From Cladopsammia gracilis (lineage: Eukaryota; Cnidaria; Anthozoa; Scleractinia; Dendrophylliidae): a stretch of DNA of 64,000 nucleotides. The DNA lies in assembly GCA_022457155.1 (NCBI GenBank), contig JAJGOT010001121.1:1-64000 (forward strand), read 5' to 3'. Positions 34,169 to 47,416 of this stretch are shown here, piece by piece. The notes under the pieces were generated by a model, which saw only the letters and a program-made list of their open reading frames with translations, did not search any database and was not told the origin of the DNA. Position numbers and translations under genes: made by a program. The first letter of the stretch is position 1, and the number at the start of each line of letters is the position of its first letter.

Positions 34169-36882
34169 ACTACTTCAAAGATAAATGGAATACATCAAAA
34201 CAATCTGGAATGAGAAATTATCGCGTTTTTGCGAAAATATCTGAAATTGGCGATACTTTCTGAAATCTCAGAAAGTTTCTAGTAATCAACCAATCAGAAT
34301 CAACCAAGCATTGAACCGTGAAAACGGCTAATATTGTCACGGCAACCAGAAAGTATCTGAATTTTCAGAAAGTTTCTCAAAAAGCAGAGAAACTTTCTGT
34401 GAATGTACCAATAGGAACTAGAGTTTGAATTATTAACAAATTAGATCGGCATATGTTATTTACAACGTAGCACGTATTCAACTGAATAATTTAAACAACT
34501 CAAAAACTCCTGCGAAACGTTCCTCGTTTAGCGCAACTAGTTTGGAATGTATTCCTCGAAGTGTTTTTTATATCTCAAGCTACATTCCTTCTACTTGCTA
34601 TTGTTTAGATTGCGAACGCTTTTGAACTTAAAGAAAGTAATTTTCAGTAGTATGATCCCAATCGTGGAGCCATTTTAGAAATGTTTGCTTACTATCGCTG
34701 ATACGTTAAACCTGTGTTACGAAGACAATGCAGTCTGTGTATCGATCTGTGTATCGATTTGTTGCCCTCTTTTGATGTCTTCCCATTTACCGTCACCATT
34801 AAAAGGAAATAACCGCGGAAATGTCGAAAAGAAGTACTCCTTTCCGCTTTCGGTTCTTCGCTTAATATAGCACATTAAAGAACCAACGAGATGTTTTCAA
34901 CTCTGTAATAATAATTTCCAGCCATTATGCAAAACGTAAACGTTCGTTCGTTTTTAATAATTAATCCTTGAATGCATAGAACTAAAATATACTGGATTTC
35001 TTCACCTGATTCCTCGGCAAAAAACTGTTCACTCGCGCATCGCGTAGCTGCGTCGAGAAACATAACGATAATAACACAATGACTCGATGGGAACGTGTTT
35101 GATACACATTTGGCGCTAAAGAAACAGCAAATGCGTCGAGTTTAATCCAAGGGTGCTTTTAATTTCGACAGTAACGACGCTGTGTTTTTCAGACATTTTC
35201 GTCGGGAAACATATTAAAAACCTTCGAATACAGTCACCCCGCAAGGAGCTTGCAAGAAAGCACGAGCAGTTCTTTTGTTTCCGGATAAATATTAACAGAG
35301 GCCGAAATCAAGTCAAAACACTGAAGAAATTATTTGCTGTTGTTTCTCATTTGACAGTAGAAATTCTCGCTAATAATGTAGGCTTGAATTAGCACTGCTT
35401 CTGTTTCATTAGCACCAAGTTAACGCCGCTCATGTTCCATTTAGTTTCGAAAAAGGCGGCGATCTGGCCTGCAAAATTGCAAAATGTTTACAGAGTTTCA
35501 CAAATACAAAGAAAAGCAGCGAGATGAACTTAACGACAAGGGTATGAAAGATGACTGATCAGAAAGCTAATGACATGATGAACCATTTGAGTTTACTGAG
35601 CTTTAGTGAAGATGTATTAAACAAGCACGAGCAGTTCTTTTGTTTCCGGATAAACATTAACAGAGGCCGAAATCAAGTCAAAACACTGAAGAAATTATTT
35701 GCTGTTGTTTCTCATTTGACAGTAGAAATTCTCGCTAATAATGTAAGCTTGAATTAGCTCTGCTTCTGTTTCATTAGCTCCAAGTTAACGCCGCTCATGT
35801 TCCATTTAGTTTCGAAAAAGGCGGCGATCTGGCCTGCAAAATTGCAAAATGTTTACAGAGTTTCACAAATACAAAGAAAAGCAGCGAGATGAACTTAACG
35901 ACAAGGGTATGAAAGATGACTGATCAGAAAGCTAATGACATGATGAACCATTTGAGTTTACTGAGCTTTTGTGCAAGATGTATTAAACAGTTTAGAAAGT
36001 TTGTTATTAAGCGTAGAAAGTTTCTGCTGAAGAATGCAGTGGTGTGTATGATTCATGATTTGATTGTAGCAATGTGAAAAAAAAAATAATAATAATAATG
36101 CCACCCAGCTCATTATCATGATCAACCGATCAGAACTTCTGATCAACCAAGCATTCAACCCATACCAGTTCAACCTATGATAACAGAAACTTTCTCTGAG
36201 TTAGCCAATAGGAATTCAGAGCCTGACAAACTAATTTCCGTCGGGTCAAAAGAACAAATTACTGCACATTTGTTGAAAGATGTTGTTTAAATACCTGCAC
36301 AGCAACTTATAGCGGCTGGAACTGCCGTGAACAAAATTCACCCAAGAACTGTTAAAAAACAAATTTATTACAATATTGCAGTTTTCACTTTTGCATCAAG
36401 CGTTTAATCTGTTGTACAATGTTCGCTTTGTTGTTCTCTAAGGTTAATTCAGCTTAGTGACCTCAGTGAGTCCACAATTTGTTTCAAGTAAACATGACAC
36501 TTTCTTCGGATGATCGAAATCTAGACTGCTGTCAGTGCTGTTCTCGACTAATTCCTCAAAAATGAGTTTTCATGCACAAGAGTACATTTCCACAGTTAGA
36601 AGCATAAAATAATCGATTCCGTAAAAATTTTCTCAAATTAGAGAGAACTTGTTTTTATAAAACGCACAGATGATAAGACTTTTATGAACAAGACCCGGAT
36701 TAAAGAATCACTATCATTTCCGGAGCGTTTAATTAGATTACACATCACGGACAATTTACGGTACCTGAGAAAGTTAATGGAATAGCTTTTTATGTATTCT
36801 ACAGAAAGTGCTCGTTTCTTAAAAATCCAAAAACTTTTTCGGACCCAAATGGCTATAAATACTGTTACATGCAGAATGTTTA
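34169..36882 (+). repeat. Left terminal inverted repeat of the 20-kb element
   Basis: Matches the reverse complement of 52191-54567. It carries several AGAAASTTTCT motifs (34268-34281, 34347-34401, 36014-36030, 36184-36200) and CCAAT-like words. A 365-bp tandem duplication (units starting CACGAGCAGTTC at 35261 and 35626) is present only in this arm and explains most of its extra length. Short frames here (for example 34685-34870, 35153-35392) simply reappear in the other arm and look non-coding. Confidence 0.85.
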
Positions 36883-38084
36883 CAAACATACATGTCAGTA
36901 GGAACAAGAGTTTGAACAAGAACTCCACGAATATTAAAATCGAGCTTCAAGGGTTTAGATTGTTATTAAGTTTGTCTTAATAGTTGTTTCAAATATGAGT
37001 GAGCGCGCCAAAGTTCTATGACTATGGCTTGTTGAGATCGAAATTTTGTCACGCTACAATGTTAGTGCTACAGGAATGTGTTTGCCATTTTCTACTATTT
37101 TTCTTCGATTCTTTTTCAACTTCTATTTTTGTATCTCGATCAATAATTGTTGTCTGTTATCTTGTATTTTTGAGTGTTCGATAAGAAGGTCTTAAAATCC
37201 GGTGTTCGACTTTACAGCTTATATGACGGCACTTGTAGTTTGGTCCGTCAGATATGAAAACAAACATGAGTACTTTGGAGTCTCGTGAATCGTATAACAA
37301 TTTTAATAGTAGTATTCGATCTGAAATTAATACAATATGATACATTATTACAAAAAAAACCCGCATTATTCGAACTAAACGGCAAAAAAAAATTACACGA
37401 TGCAAAACCTTGGCTTTAAAAAACATGAACAGAAAGTCAACAATACTGGGAGTTACGTTTGTTCAAAATCAATTAAAACTACAACACTTCACGCAAATCA
37501 ATAACGATAACTTACTTCGTGACGGGATTCCAGAATTAACGTTAGGGTTCAAAACTGGAGAGCTAAATTGTAATACTGAAAAGCAACAATCCTAAACTGA
37601 CGGTTTTTCCTAACAAATCAGAGACAAAAACTCATTCAAAACACTGACACATTGTAATCACTAATAATCAAACGTGATAATTTCTTTTGCGATACAATCA
37701 AAATAAAAAGCGGTGACATGTCCGACATTAATTATTTTTCGCTTTCTTTGGTATTTATACTGTAGAGTTTTTGTCACTTTACATAATTATTGTGTCAATA
37801 ATTTGATCCTTCTTTGTCCTGTAAATCAGAAAATTGATTTAAGCGACTCTTGTCAGTTCAAAAATATATTACACTTGAAAGAGGGACTGACTGTTGCTCA
37901 CAGTCGGCTCGACTTCTCATTGCTTTGCACGAAAAGGCTGCATATGTGTCACTTTGTAGTTGATCTTGACTTTCGCCTTATCTTCAGCTGCAGTTGACGT
38001 TTATTCTTTTTACCCTGGTCGTTCTGCCAAGTGTCCTGTGTTTTCCTTGTCTGTATAAGAGGAAACATAACGTATAGCATACTG
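36883..38084. other. Non-coding interior between left TIR and terminal exons
   Basis: No coding region recognisable. Presumably 3' flank of the minus-strand gene. Confidence 0.4.
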
Positions 38085-38225
38085 TTATACTCGGAATCTT
38101 TTCGGAATTTTCATGCTCACTATGTTGCCAAATGAAATGATGTCACTTTTATTGGTAACTTTCACCTTTTTAACCGATTTCGCCTTCTCACTCTCCCTTG
38201 CCGCAGGTTTCCTTTTCGATCCTAC
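38085..38225 (-). other. Duplicate of the last exon of the DUF7869-like gene
   Basis: Same 47-codon exon as 38440-38580 (acceptor TTCAG, start GSKRKPAARESEK, end IPKRFRV and TAA), lying in a second copy of a 355-bp tandem unit (about 38027-38380 and 38381-38735). Both copies keep an intact frame and acceptor, so either could serve as the 3' terminal exon. Confidence 0.7.
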
Positions 38226-39756
38226 CTGAATCTGCAATTGACAAAAATATAACATCAGAACACTTTCCTATCGTGTCCAGCTAAACAAGCCGGCAGTTTG
38301 TGTAGAAAGGAAATTTAAAATCTGGGCGCGATCTCAAAGCATGGTTTTCACATAAGTGGAAGCAGTGAAAACGTGCCCGGCAAGTGTCCTGTGTTTTTTT
38401 TTTGTCTGTATAAGAGGAAACATAACGTATAGCATACTGTTATACTCGGAATCTTTTCGGAATTTTCATGCTCACTATGTTGCCAAATGAAATGATGTCA
38501 CTTTTATTGGTAACATTCACCTTTTTGACCGATTTCCCCTTCTCACTCTCCCTTGCCGCTGGTTTCCTTTTCGATCCTACCTGAATCTGCAATTGACAAA
38601 AATATAACATCTGAACTTTTTCCTATCGTGTCCAGCTAAACAAGCCGGCAGTTTGTGTAGAAAGGAAATTTAAAATCTGGGCGCGATCTGATAAAGCATG
38701 GTTTTCACATAAGTGGAAGCAGAGAAAACGTGCCCGGCATACTGCATAAGCATAAGCATAAGCGGAATCATAACAGCACTAGTATCCAGTGAAAACGTGC
38801 CCGACATAAGCATAAGATCAATTTCAGACGCAAATTAATTCGTATGCTTCCGTTTGTGCTAAAATGCTTATGTCGCTCTCAGTAGTGAAAACCATGCTTA
38901 AAGGAACTGGACATTTTTAATTTATGTTTGGAAATTACTTCCGTTGAGAAGAATATTTCGGACCAATGCATTTGCCGTGATCTAGGTCGATTTTATATTT
39001 TACAATAACTGTGTGAATTCCCGCGCGCTGATTGGCTCATTTCTATGGTCGATGAGAGTATAGACCATGAAAATGACGTAACAGGTAACGCAACGCGGTG
39101 AGTTTTGTCAAACTTTTGGCGCTACGGGTTCTTCAACAGTGAAAAATGCACTTAAAACTGGAATTCTTCAATGAAAAGAATGCTCTCTCGTCAGTTAAAT
39201 TTTATTTACAATCAGCTAAACTTGCCTGGAATTAAGTGTGAAGCAAAAAGGACAAACAACTTGTCGTATTTTCACGGGAAAATCCACGGCGGGAATCAGT
39301 CGCCGGCGCCCGAAAGAGCCGAAAACAACTTGGAGCAAAGATTCATCTGATTATTCGAAGATATTTCAAATTTGAAAAAGGTTAGCTTTGTAAACTGTGC
39401 CTAGTAATTTTATAGTTGACTTTGTGTGAGGTTATTGTGCTCTATTTTGTGATTATCGCCGAGCGCGGTTCTCTAAAATTTGGCGAATAACGGCTTTGTT
39501 TTGCTGTGTTAAAATTTATAAGCTTATTAAAAGATTCTAGCGATGATTTAAGCTAAAGAGAATTTTTGTGTGAGCCTTTTTCGTTACATAATTTATTCAC
39601 ATAAAAAGTTAAGGCTTTAATTATTCCCCACGCAAAAAAACATTTTGCAGCAGATTGTCAGTGTTACATGTAGATTGTTTATCTTGATTTTCTAAAATGA
39701 TTCCCGCAAACTCGTTCGCTCGGCGCTCGCAGTTATTCAAGTTTGTTATTGTAAAA

Positions 39757-39948
39757 AACAAATCGACCGCATTTTTCCATGGTCTATACTCTCATCGACC
39801 ATAGAAATGACGCCATAAAATGTTCAAAACTTGGCAGTGAAACCACTCGCCTAACGGCTCGTGGTTCCACTTGAGTTTTGAACATTTTATGACGTCATTT
39901 CTATGGTCGATGAGAGTATAGACCATGGAAAAATGCGGTCGATTTGTT
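39757..39948. repeat. 192-nt near-perfect hairpin in the last intron
   Basis: 75-bp arms (39757-39831 and 39874-39948) differ at about one base and enclose a partly self-pairing centre. The word CTATGGTCGATGAGAGTATAG from the arm occurs a third time at 39041-39061. It lies in the last intron of the DUF7869-like gene. It may be a MITE or a small-RNA precursor. Confidence 0.8.
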
Positions 39949-40868
39949 AATCACAGCATAACTGCATGTTGTACGAATCTATGTTTTCTTTACCAGAAAC
40001 GCTGCAGATTATGTCCACTGTTTCTTTTTTCGCAGCCTTCTTTATAGTCTGTAAAAGCACTCTTTACTAACTTCTGTGAACAGGTCTCCTGGTTTGGGGA
40101 TAGGGCGAAAATTAAAGCCGGCGAGCTGAGGGGGAGTTATATACTTGAAGTTAAGTATGTCGTGATGTCTTTACAATGATATCTGAGGATAAACGCATAA
40201 AAATACAGACACCGTTTACTTCGTACCTGTGGGAAGTGATTTTGTTTGTTTAATAGTTTGTTTAATTGCTCTTCCATGTGTTGTTCTTCAACGTCCATGG
40301 GTCCAACATCCTCCAATTCAGTGGACAATAAATGTTTCTTAAGACTTAAGAAAGGCCAGTCAGTAGCTTTTATCTTCTGGAGGGTATTTGGCGAAGCTTC
40401 CTCCCATATTGGTCTGCATTTCTCTTCCAATTTAATAAACGAATTCCACCATGCAATTTGGTTAGTGCTCATCCGACATGCGCTTTTGGATAGCTTGGAC
40501 TTCATATCCTCCGCCGAAGGGATCCTTTAAGAATGAGGGCGGATGATCGGAGGGATACCTTTGGGAACAGATTTCAAGATGTAAAGAGGCCCATCTTGGG
40601 GTAGCCATTCTTCTTCCTTGGCCCACTGTTTGTACCACATACCAACTTTTCCTGAATCATCCTTAGCGAATTTAAAAGAATGTGGATACACATGGCCCTT
40701 GATATCGTCAATATGAGGTGCAAGCCATTCAGTGATGTACAAAAAATGAATAAGATTTGTCTCAGGAGAAGGACTGTAACAACCCTTAATTAACTGCTGC
40801 AGCTCAGGAATGGTCATGACAGAATGCCGCTGAAGCCCATCGGCTATCCTGCTGAACATCTGTGTTAA

Positions 40869-42628
40869 GGTGTTTCCCTCCAGTTTCCATGCCGCCGCAC
40901 CGACCATTTTTAAGCGGCCGTTTAACTAACTTTCCTTTATTGAATTAGTATGAAACTTACACAAAATATTGTACTTAGTTTGAAGTTTATAAGATTGTAA
41001 TAATTTTGAAAATCGGATTTAAAATTACGGAGATAAACGAGAAATATTGAAATCGCTTGAGTCTAAATTCCGAGCGATTGCGATGGCATCTAGAAAAATC
41101 AAAACTATTACGATAAACTATGACATATGGCAAACAAAATATCTAAAAATTAGAAACTTTTGTCAAGCCGATTTTGAGAAAATCAGGAAAACATTTCGAA
41201 CTTGTGATTTTGCATGTGTATGAGCACATCAATAAGTTCCTCAATCAAGCTTATAAAAGTTTAATTTCTCAATTTCAAATTTACGCCAAAATGTGTGTTT
41301 AGAGTATGAGATGAAACTATGAAATTTTGAAAGCGTTTCTCGTTTTAGTTTTGGAGATTCGATTTTCTATAGGAAACCATAGTTTTTTGACTGAGTCCTT
41401 GATATTGTAGTTTTAGCGCTTTTCTATATATTTCAAAAACCGCGAGATAGATTTTTTTAAAACTTTTTTAATCGTTTCTTTATAATATGAACAACATTGT
41501 CTCGAAGTTTCATCTTGATTGAAACATTGCAACATGGTCAAATAAAATAATAAAGTTCACCCAAAACGCGATTGAGACTTCGTGCTTTGATTGCACGGTT
41601 GATGGCGCACAAAGACGCTTTAATTAATTTCTCAATCTCAAATTTACGCCAAAATGTGTGTTTAGTGTATGAGATGAAACTATGAAAGTTTGAAAGCGTT
41701 TCTCGTTTTGGTTTTGGAGATTCGATTTTCTGTAGGAAACCGTAGTTTTTTGACTGAGTCCTTGATATTGTAGTTTTAGCACTTTTCTACATATTTCAAA
41801 AACCGCGAGATAGATTTTTTTTTAACTTTTATGGTCATTTCTTTATAATATGAACAACATTGTCTCAAAGTTTCATCTTGATTGAAACATTGCAACATGG
41901 TCAAATAAAATAATAAAGTTCACCTAAAACGCGATTGAAACTTTGTGCTTTGATTGCACGGTTGAAGGCGCACGTCGCAAAGACGCTTTAATTAATTCAG
42001 GTGAAGTGTAACGCATTTCTGCGTGTTGAGAATTATGCAACCGCGATGACTTCTTTCTTTTCCCTACAATTCAAAATGTCGAGAGAGTCCAGTGCACGTC
42101 AAATGCGAATAAAAAACCTGCTTTCAAATAAACGTCCTACTGAAATTCGCGGGAACGATAAAAATAACGTGGAACACAGCCCCTAAAGTTACTCCGCAAA
42201 ACATGATGGTCACGCAGAAATGCGTTGGGCTTCACCTGAATTAATTAATTAATTGAGGAATTTGTAGATGTGCTCATACACATGCAAAATCACAAGTTCG
42301 AAACGTTTTTCTGATTTACTCAAAATCGGCTTGACAAAATTTTCTAATTTTTAAATATCTTGTTTGCCATATGTTATAGTTTATCGTAATAGTTTTGATT
42401 TTTCTAGATGCCATCGCAATCGCTCGGAATTTAGACTCAAGCGATTTCAATTTTTCTCGTTTATCTCCGCAATTTTAAATCCGATTTACAAAATTGTTAC
42501 ACTTTTATAAACTTCAAACTTTGTACAATATTTTATGTAAGTTTCATTCTAATTCAATAAAGGAAAGTTAGTTAAACGGCCGCTCAAAAATGGTAGGTGC
42601 GGCTACACGGAAACTGGAGGGAAACACC
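40869..42628. mobile_element. 1.76-kb palindromic TTAA element in intron 10
   Basis: Ends GGTGTTTCCCTCCAGTTTCC are inverted and directly flanked by TTAA (40865-40868 and 42629-42632). Arms of about 370 bp match to about 41250 and 42260. Between them lie a 360-bp tandem duplication (units starting near 41265 and 41630) and a nested 240-bp element. The left border is 4 bp from the AG of the exon-11 acceptor (40860-40861), so the host gene's 3' splice signal is now made of transposon DNA. No transposase encoded. Confidence 0.8.
41996..42241. mobile_element. Nested 245-bp element with 30-bp inverted ends
   Basis: AATTCAGGTGAAG..AACGCATTTCTGCGTG at 41996 is inverted at 42212-42241. A short frame inside (42001-42186) has no recognisable motif. 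It sits at the centre of the larger palindrome. Confidence 0.6.
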
Positions 42629-43364
42629 TTAAATACCCACATAAAAGGAGAGAAAGTTAATATATTTCATCAGCAAGATGGTGTTTGTAGTACAAAAACT
42701 TGACTCATTTTTTTTTTTTTTGCAATACTGCAATATAATCAAACCATCGGTAAAATCCCTGAAATGAGTTAAACGTTACTCACTTGATCAATATCTTCAT
42801 GAGTGTGTCCAACCATCAGGTATGAAAGAAAGACCTAAAAAGAGTGGATATGTTTTTTTCGCTGCTAATTTGTTAGGTTAAGCGATTGATGTTTGTCACG
42901 AAAACGGTTTCAGTTTAGGACGTCATTGATATTTATAATCGATGACTACACAATAACATACCTCTTTAAAAATTCCTTCATGGACAAGATATGCTGCAAA
43001 GGCCATAATATATTTATTTTTACATTCTCGGTAACAGTTGTCTTGTTGAAGGAACAAAGTCGGAGGTAGTCTTCCATCCTAAACGTAAGCGATAAACATA
43101 ACGTAAATTTTACACGATGCGGAGCCGATCCTATAGCTGCAATTAACCCAAGTAACGCACCGGTAATTGCCGCAATAAAAGTTTGAAAGGTAACGAGTTC
43201 GGCCCGTCAAAAGCCTCGAATGTTTTTTTTTTTTTTCAGGCTTTGATCACAATTATTGAAACTGATTAATTGGTCAAATCGGGGTTCATTATTCCATTGA
43301 CCGTTTAATCTCATTATCGCAGTAATTGTTAGTTATCAACTTTGAAGTCAACACAAATTGATTT

Positions 43365-43832
43365 TATTACTTATGCGCGTAGCGGCATGAGGTAAGGTTT
43401 CGGCTCCGTTTTTCTTGTTATTTTTATTTTTTGTGTCACGATTTTGCATGCAAATTTATGCAGGCATATTTTAAATTGTGCACTTCCGGTTCAAGTCTTT
43501 GCCATTTACACTTCCTGTTTAGTGACTTCCGGCTACTCTCACTTCCGATAAAAGAGCATCACTTAAGTGTCACGACAGCATCTCCTACAACCCTACACAC
43601 ATTAGTATGTTCACGTTTGGTATATATAAGAGTTAGAAGAATCACTGGCTTCATTGTGGTACAGCTTTCATTTCCAAAACATTCAACAGTAAACAACGTG
43701 GTTTGTAGGAACGATAACTGAATGAAAGGAGTAACTCTTCTCCATGTCGGACATCTTCTCATCGTGTTTAAAATATATCGTAAAACTTTCTTACGCATGC
43801 GCATGAGTAAAGGCTGCGTGGAGCCTCTTGTT
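43365..43832 (-). repeat. Dispersed 470-bp repeat, second full copy
   Basis: Reverse-orientation counterpart of 28569-29041, inserted in the intron between the exons ending at 44042 and starting at 43078. Confidence 0.7.
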
Positions 43833-45108
43833 ATTATAAGTGTCACTGAAGTGTGCAATAATTATTATTTACATACATTTTATTTCTGAACCATAACTGC
43901 CTAAATCAGTACTGACTCACTGTAGCACAAACGAGACAAACGATTTTTTCTTCAGTTATCAGTACTTTGCTCTTTCTCGTCAATGAATGCATTGCATGCT
44001 GAGGATTCTGACCGTGATTTGGTGTGCTGTGTGTTTCGTACCTTGGCTAATTTCAAGAAGACTTTCAACAGAATATTCAACGTCAGATTGCTATCGTGGG
44101 GCCAGCGAAGGAGATCTAGGAAGGTAAACACTCTTTGGTGCCCATGAGAAATAATTCCTGTTATGTGTGTTTTCAAAAAGTGCAGTTCGTCTACCTGAAG
44201 TGATAAGCGACATTAACATTAGAGTTAGTTAAAATTGGCATCTGGTTTGACTGCTGTGACTGAGTAGTTTACCTTGGAGGTTTGTGTTGCATGTGGCAAA
44301 TTGGTTTTAAACTGGTCCATTCCATCCATGATAATTGATAAGTACTTTTTTGGTTCACTTTCCGACATGAGACAGCGGCGGTAGTATTCTTTCCTTTCGG
44401 CCCTAAGAAACATTTAAAAATGTATAGTAAAGACAAAAAAAAATATGATAAGGCAGACGCCATCGAGTTTAGACAAAGTAAAAGAATTAAATTACTAGAC
44501 TGCCGTGATAGATTTAATGACAAACGGAATCTGGTAATTAAACCCCAGTGTAAACGCAAACACTCATGATCATCTGCACTTACATCTGTTGCCGTAGGTG
44601 GATACGTTTTTTTTCCATCAAAGACAAACGGGTTGTCTTGCTGTCTGTTTTCTGACAATACTCGGACAAAACGACACAGACGCCACATTTGGTGAAACGA
44701 CTTTGCTATGAAAAAGGTTTTTCCTGTTAGTATCAGCGTTTCAAATTACGGAATATTTATGTCGCACTAGTGTATTCTTGGTTTGCACATGACGTCATAA
44801 AAATTAAAAAATCTAAACTTTACATCCTGCAAAGCTGTTTCTAACATGGAATGTAGATACCAGTGTTACAATCCTTCACAAAAAGTTTCAGGTTTTAACG
44901 ATGTTTTGCTTCCGATTTGTAAAGGTTTTAAATGTGTCACGCAATTCGTCACGCTATTTCAGATAAGCCGTGAAAATAAACAAAATTGAACCAGTTGAAA
45001 GTTATTTTTGCATTATAGATGTTTATAAGCCGATTTAATGTAACTTATAGTGAATCCAATCTTTTGTGATGAGATTTTTTGCGTAATTATGACTTTGAAG
45101 TTTTGGCC

Positions 45109-45145
45109 GCCATGTTGGGGTACCACTTTGGTACCCCAACATGGC
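45109..45145. repeat. 17-bp-arm hairpin in an intron
   Basis: GCCATGTTGGGGTACCA and its exact complement flank a CTT loop. In the intron between exons 5 and 6 of the DUF7869-like gene. Confidence 0.8.
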
Positions 45146-47416
45146 CGCTCCATACATTTTCACTAAAAATGTCTAATATTCGTTCGCCTATAACTCTTGA
45201 ACGAAATGCTCTGGCAGTTCAAAATTTGGCCCAGATGTGTAGTTTTAAACTGTCTACAATTCCATAAACATTTTGGAATCGAAATCTGTTTTTTAATGCT
45301 TCTGAATTTTGATATGACGTAAGTGAAAGCCAAGAATACTGGAAACATGAGGTTCTCCCCTAAAAATTGATTTCCTTGCAGTTTGCATTTTCGCCCAAAT
45401 CAAACAGTTATTTTTTATAACAAGCTAGCAAGCTATCTGTTGTTGTTTAAGAAACATTAAATGTTAGTTAACGGGTCAAAATTCATGTGCTGTCATTATT
45501 TGCCTTTTAATATTCCAACCAAAACACAACTGTTAAACATTGACAGCTGTGTATTTGTTTTTTCTTTATCAATGTATATGTCCCGATAAGAAAAAAAAAA
45601 GAACCAACGAATACTAATTTAGAAATACAGCAGGCACTATGCAACAAAAAAAAAAATCGTGTTACTACCTTAGGAATGTAGACGTTCTTCAGGTTACTTT
45701 TCCACAGACGCAGGAAAGAAATTTCGCTGACGGGATCATTAGTTTTTCGTCGTTCTTCTTCCATGTACTTTCTTTGTCAGGCACGATGGAAGTGCAATTT
45801 TGTCAACGTCTGGCATCTTATCGCCACAGGTTTCCGCGTATTCTATTGACAAAATAACTACATCTTATTGTACGGAAAAGCCGGCCTCGGGTCGTGTTTC
45901 CTAGTTTCATGCCAAGAGGTTGATTAACTGTCGTCGGACAGTGTGCTGACTGTGAGACAAATTGAAATTACATGTAAAAGGCTAGCGCCTTACACAAGAT
46001 GAAAATAAAAATGATAGCAAAGGGATATTCAGTAGGCCTATCTCACCCCTTAACCAAGCTTCTGCTCTCATCCGGCGGCAAGAAGGTCGTGCCGGTGCAC
46101 TTTTTGCGCTGACAGGGGATGTTCTTCCATTCTTGAAGTCCTTAAGCAAGTTGTAAAATCTAAAACAGTCAAACACAAACATTCCTGAGAATTTTGCGTT
46201 TATTTTATTAATGCTGCACTGATATATCTGGAATTAAAAATGTTGGCTGTTGGATGTGTCACTTTGTTGTACTGAATTTAAGTGAGAGTAACAATGTTAA
46301 CAAGGCAAATGAACACTTTTGTAGGTAAGGTTTGGAAACGTACCACGTCTTCTTCGCTGGAAATTCTTTTCCCACCACCTCTAACTCGAATAGAGACTAC
46401 AACACAGCTCTCAGCTGGCGCAACATCTCCTTCCACCATCTGATAAAAAAAAGCACTAAGCTGAATATAAACGCAAGCGTTGAACCCTAGGGAGCTTTCA
46501 AAAACAATCAGAAATTGTAATACTAAATACATTTCTATCAGAGAGTTTGTGTTTGCGGACAATCTATAAAAGAATGAGTGAAATTAATCTTTGGAGTTGT
46601 GATATATAAAGCAGATACAAATATATCATGAAATAAATGAATTGTTCTGGGTTTGGTGGAAATCGAGTCGCGTGATTTTTCCCACACGGTAGATTTTTAT
46701 ATGAATATAATTAAGTGCCACAATTACCCACCATTTTGCCATTGCAGGCTAAAAAGAAAGAGTCTACTTCCAATTTGTAACCAATTGATATCATCCTCAA
46801 TATGTTGTTGTAACTTGAAGACTCTAATCCACATGCTCTAAGCCTGCCGTTCGGTAAGCGAAGAAAGAACTGTTTCCCGCCAGAAGTCCGTTGATAGTTT
46901 ATTTTGGCGCCAAAGCTAAGCTCCAGCTGGAGAGCAAGAAACAAATGCAATTTAGTGTTTTGACGTTTTAAAAATGAAACTCGTAATGAAACTCGCCCAG
47001 CTTACCGTAAGAAGCGAATGTAAATGTCGCAGTATTCTCTTGAAGGTAGTGGCGAAACTTGTTCCGTGAAAACCATTTATTGATTGTTTGTAAGAGAAGG
47101 TCAGCTTTTCGGGTGGTATGTAGTCCATTAAGTCTTTCATTTTTCTCAGGAAAAGTTCGTCTTCTCCTTCAATAATTGCCCACCAACCGTTCCCAGGGGT
47201 GTCTGGACCATCGTCGTCATCTCCATCATCCCCGCCAGCACCAGCGCTCACAGACTTCCAAAGCATGCTTTTATCGCCATATTTTACTGTTAACAAAGAT
47301 TCCGATCTATTTTCTGCCGCGTAAATTAAGTCAGGCAACTGCCGGACAAAAAAACCGATATGATTAAAAGCCAAGAATACTACCATTTGTGGTAGCAACC
47401 AAAGAGGAAAAAACAT

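Larger units (their letters stand above)
38440..47416 (-). pseudogene. DUF7869-like putative transposase gene, 12 exons, one in-frame stop
   Basis: Exons (minus): 47416-47006, 46926-46732, 46439-46344, 46140-45994, 45767-45669, 44705-44584, 44402-44273, 44194-44042, 43078-42962, 42834-42784, 40859-40227, 38580-38440. All have GT-AG borders and join in one frame (phase 0, except one phase 2), about 763 codons. Exon 6 has a CGVC zinc-like pair. Later exons give SIIMDGMDQ, LLRWPHDSNLT, FLQQDNC and VGHTHEDIDQ, the spaced D..D..D pattern I associate with DUF7869 proteins and an RNase H-like fold. The C-terminus is lysine-rich. TAA at 40527-40529 truncates the frame 110 codons into exon 11, and the frame continues open for 100 codons to a good donor. 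Exons 1-4 are less certain. Transposase activity is inference. Confidence 0.7.

Noticed and set aside
34685..35757. Small open frames repeated in both TIR arms (also 53382-54050 on the other strand)
   Set aside because: They are conserved only because the arms are copies. No protein motif, splice support or start context.
43559..43858. 99-codon minus-strand frame as an exon of the DUF7869-like gene
   Set aside because: It belongs to the dispersed 470-bp repeat inserted in the intron. The real exons on both sides join in frame without it.
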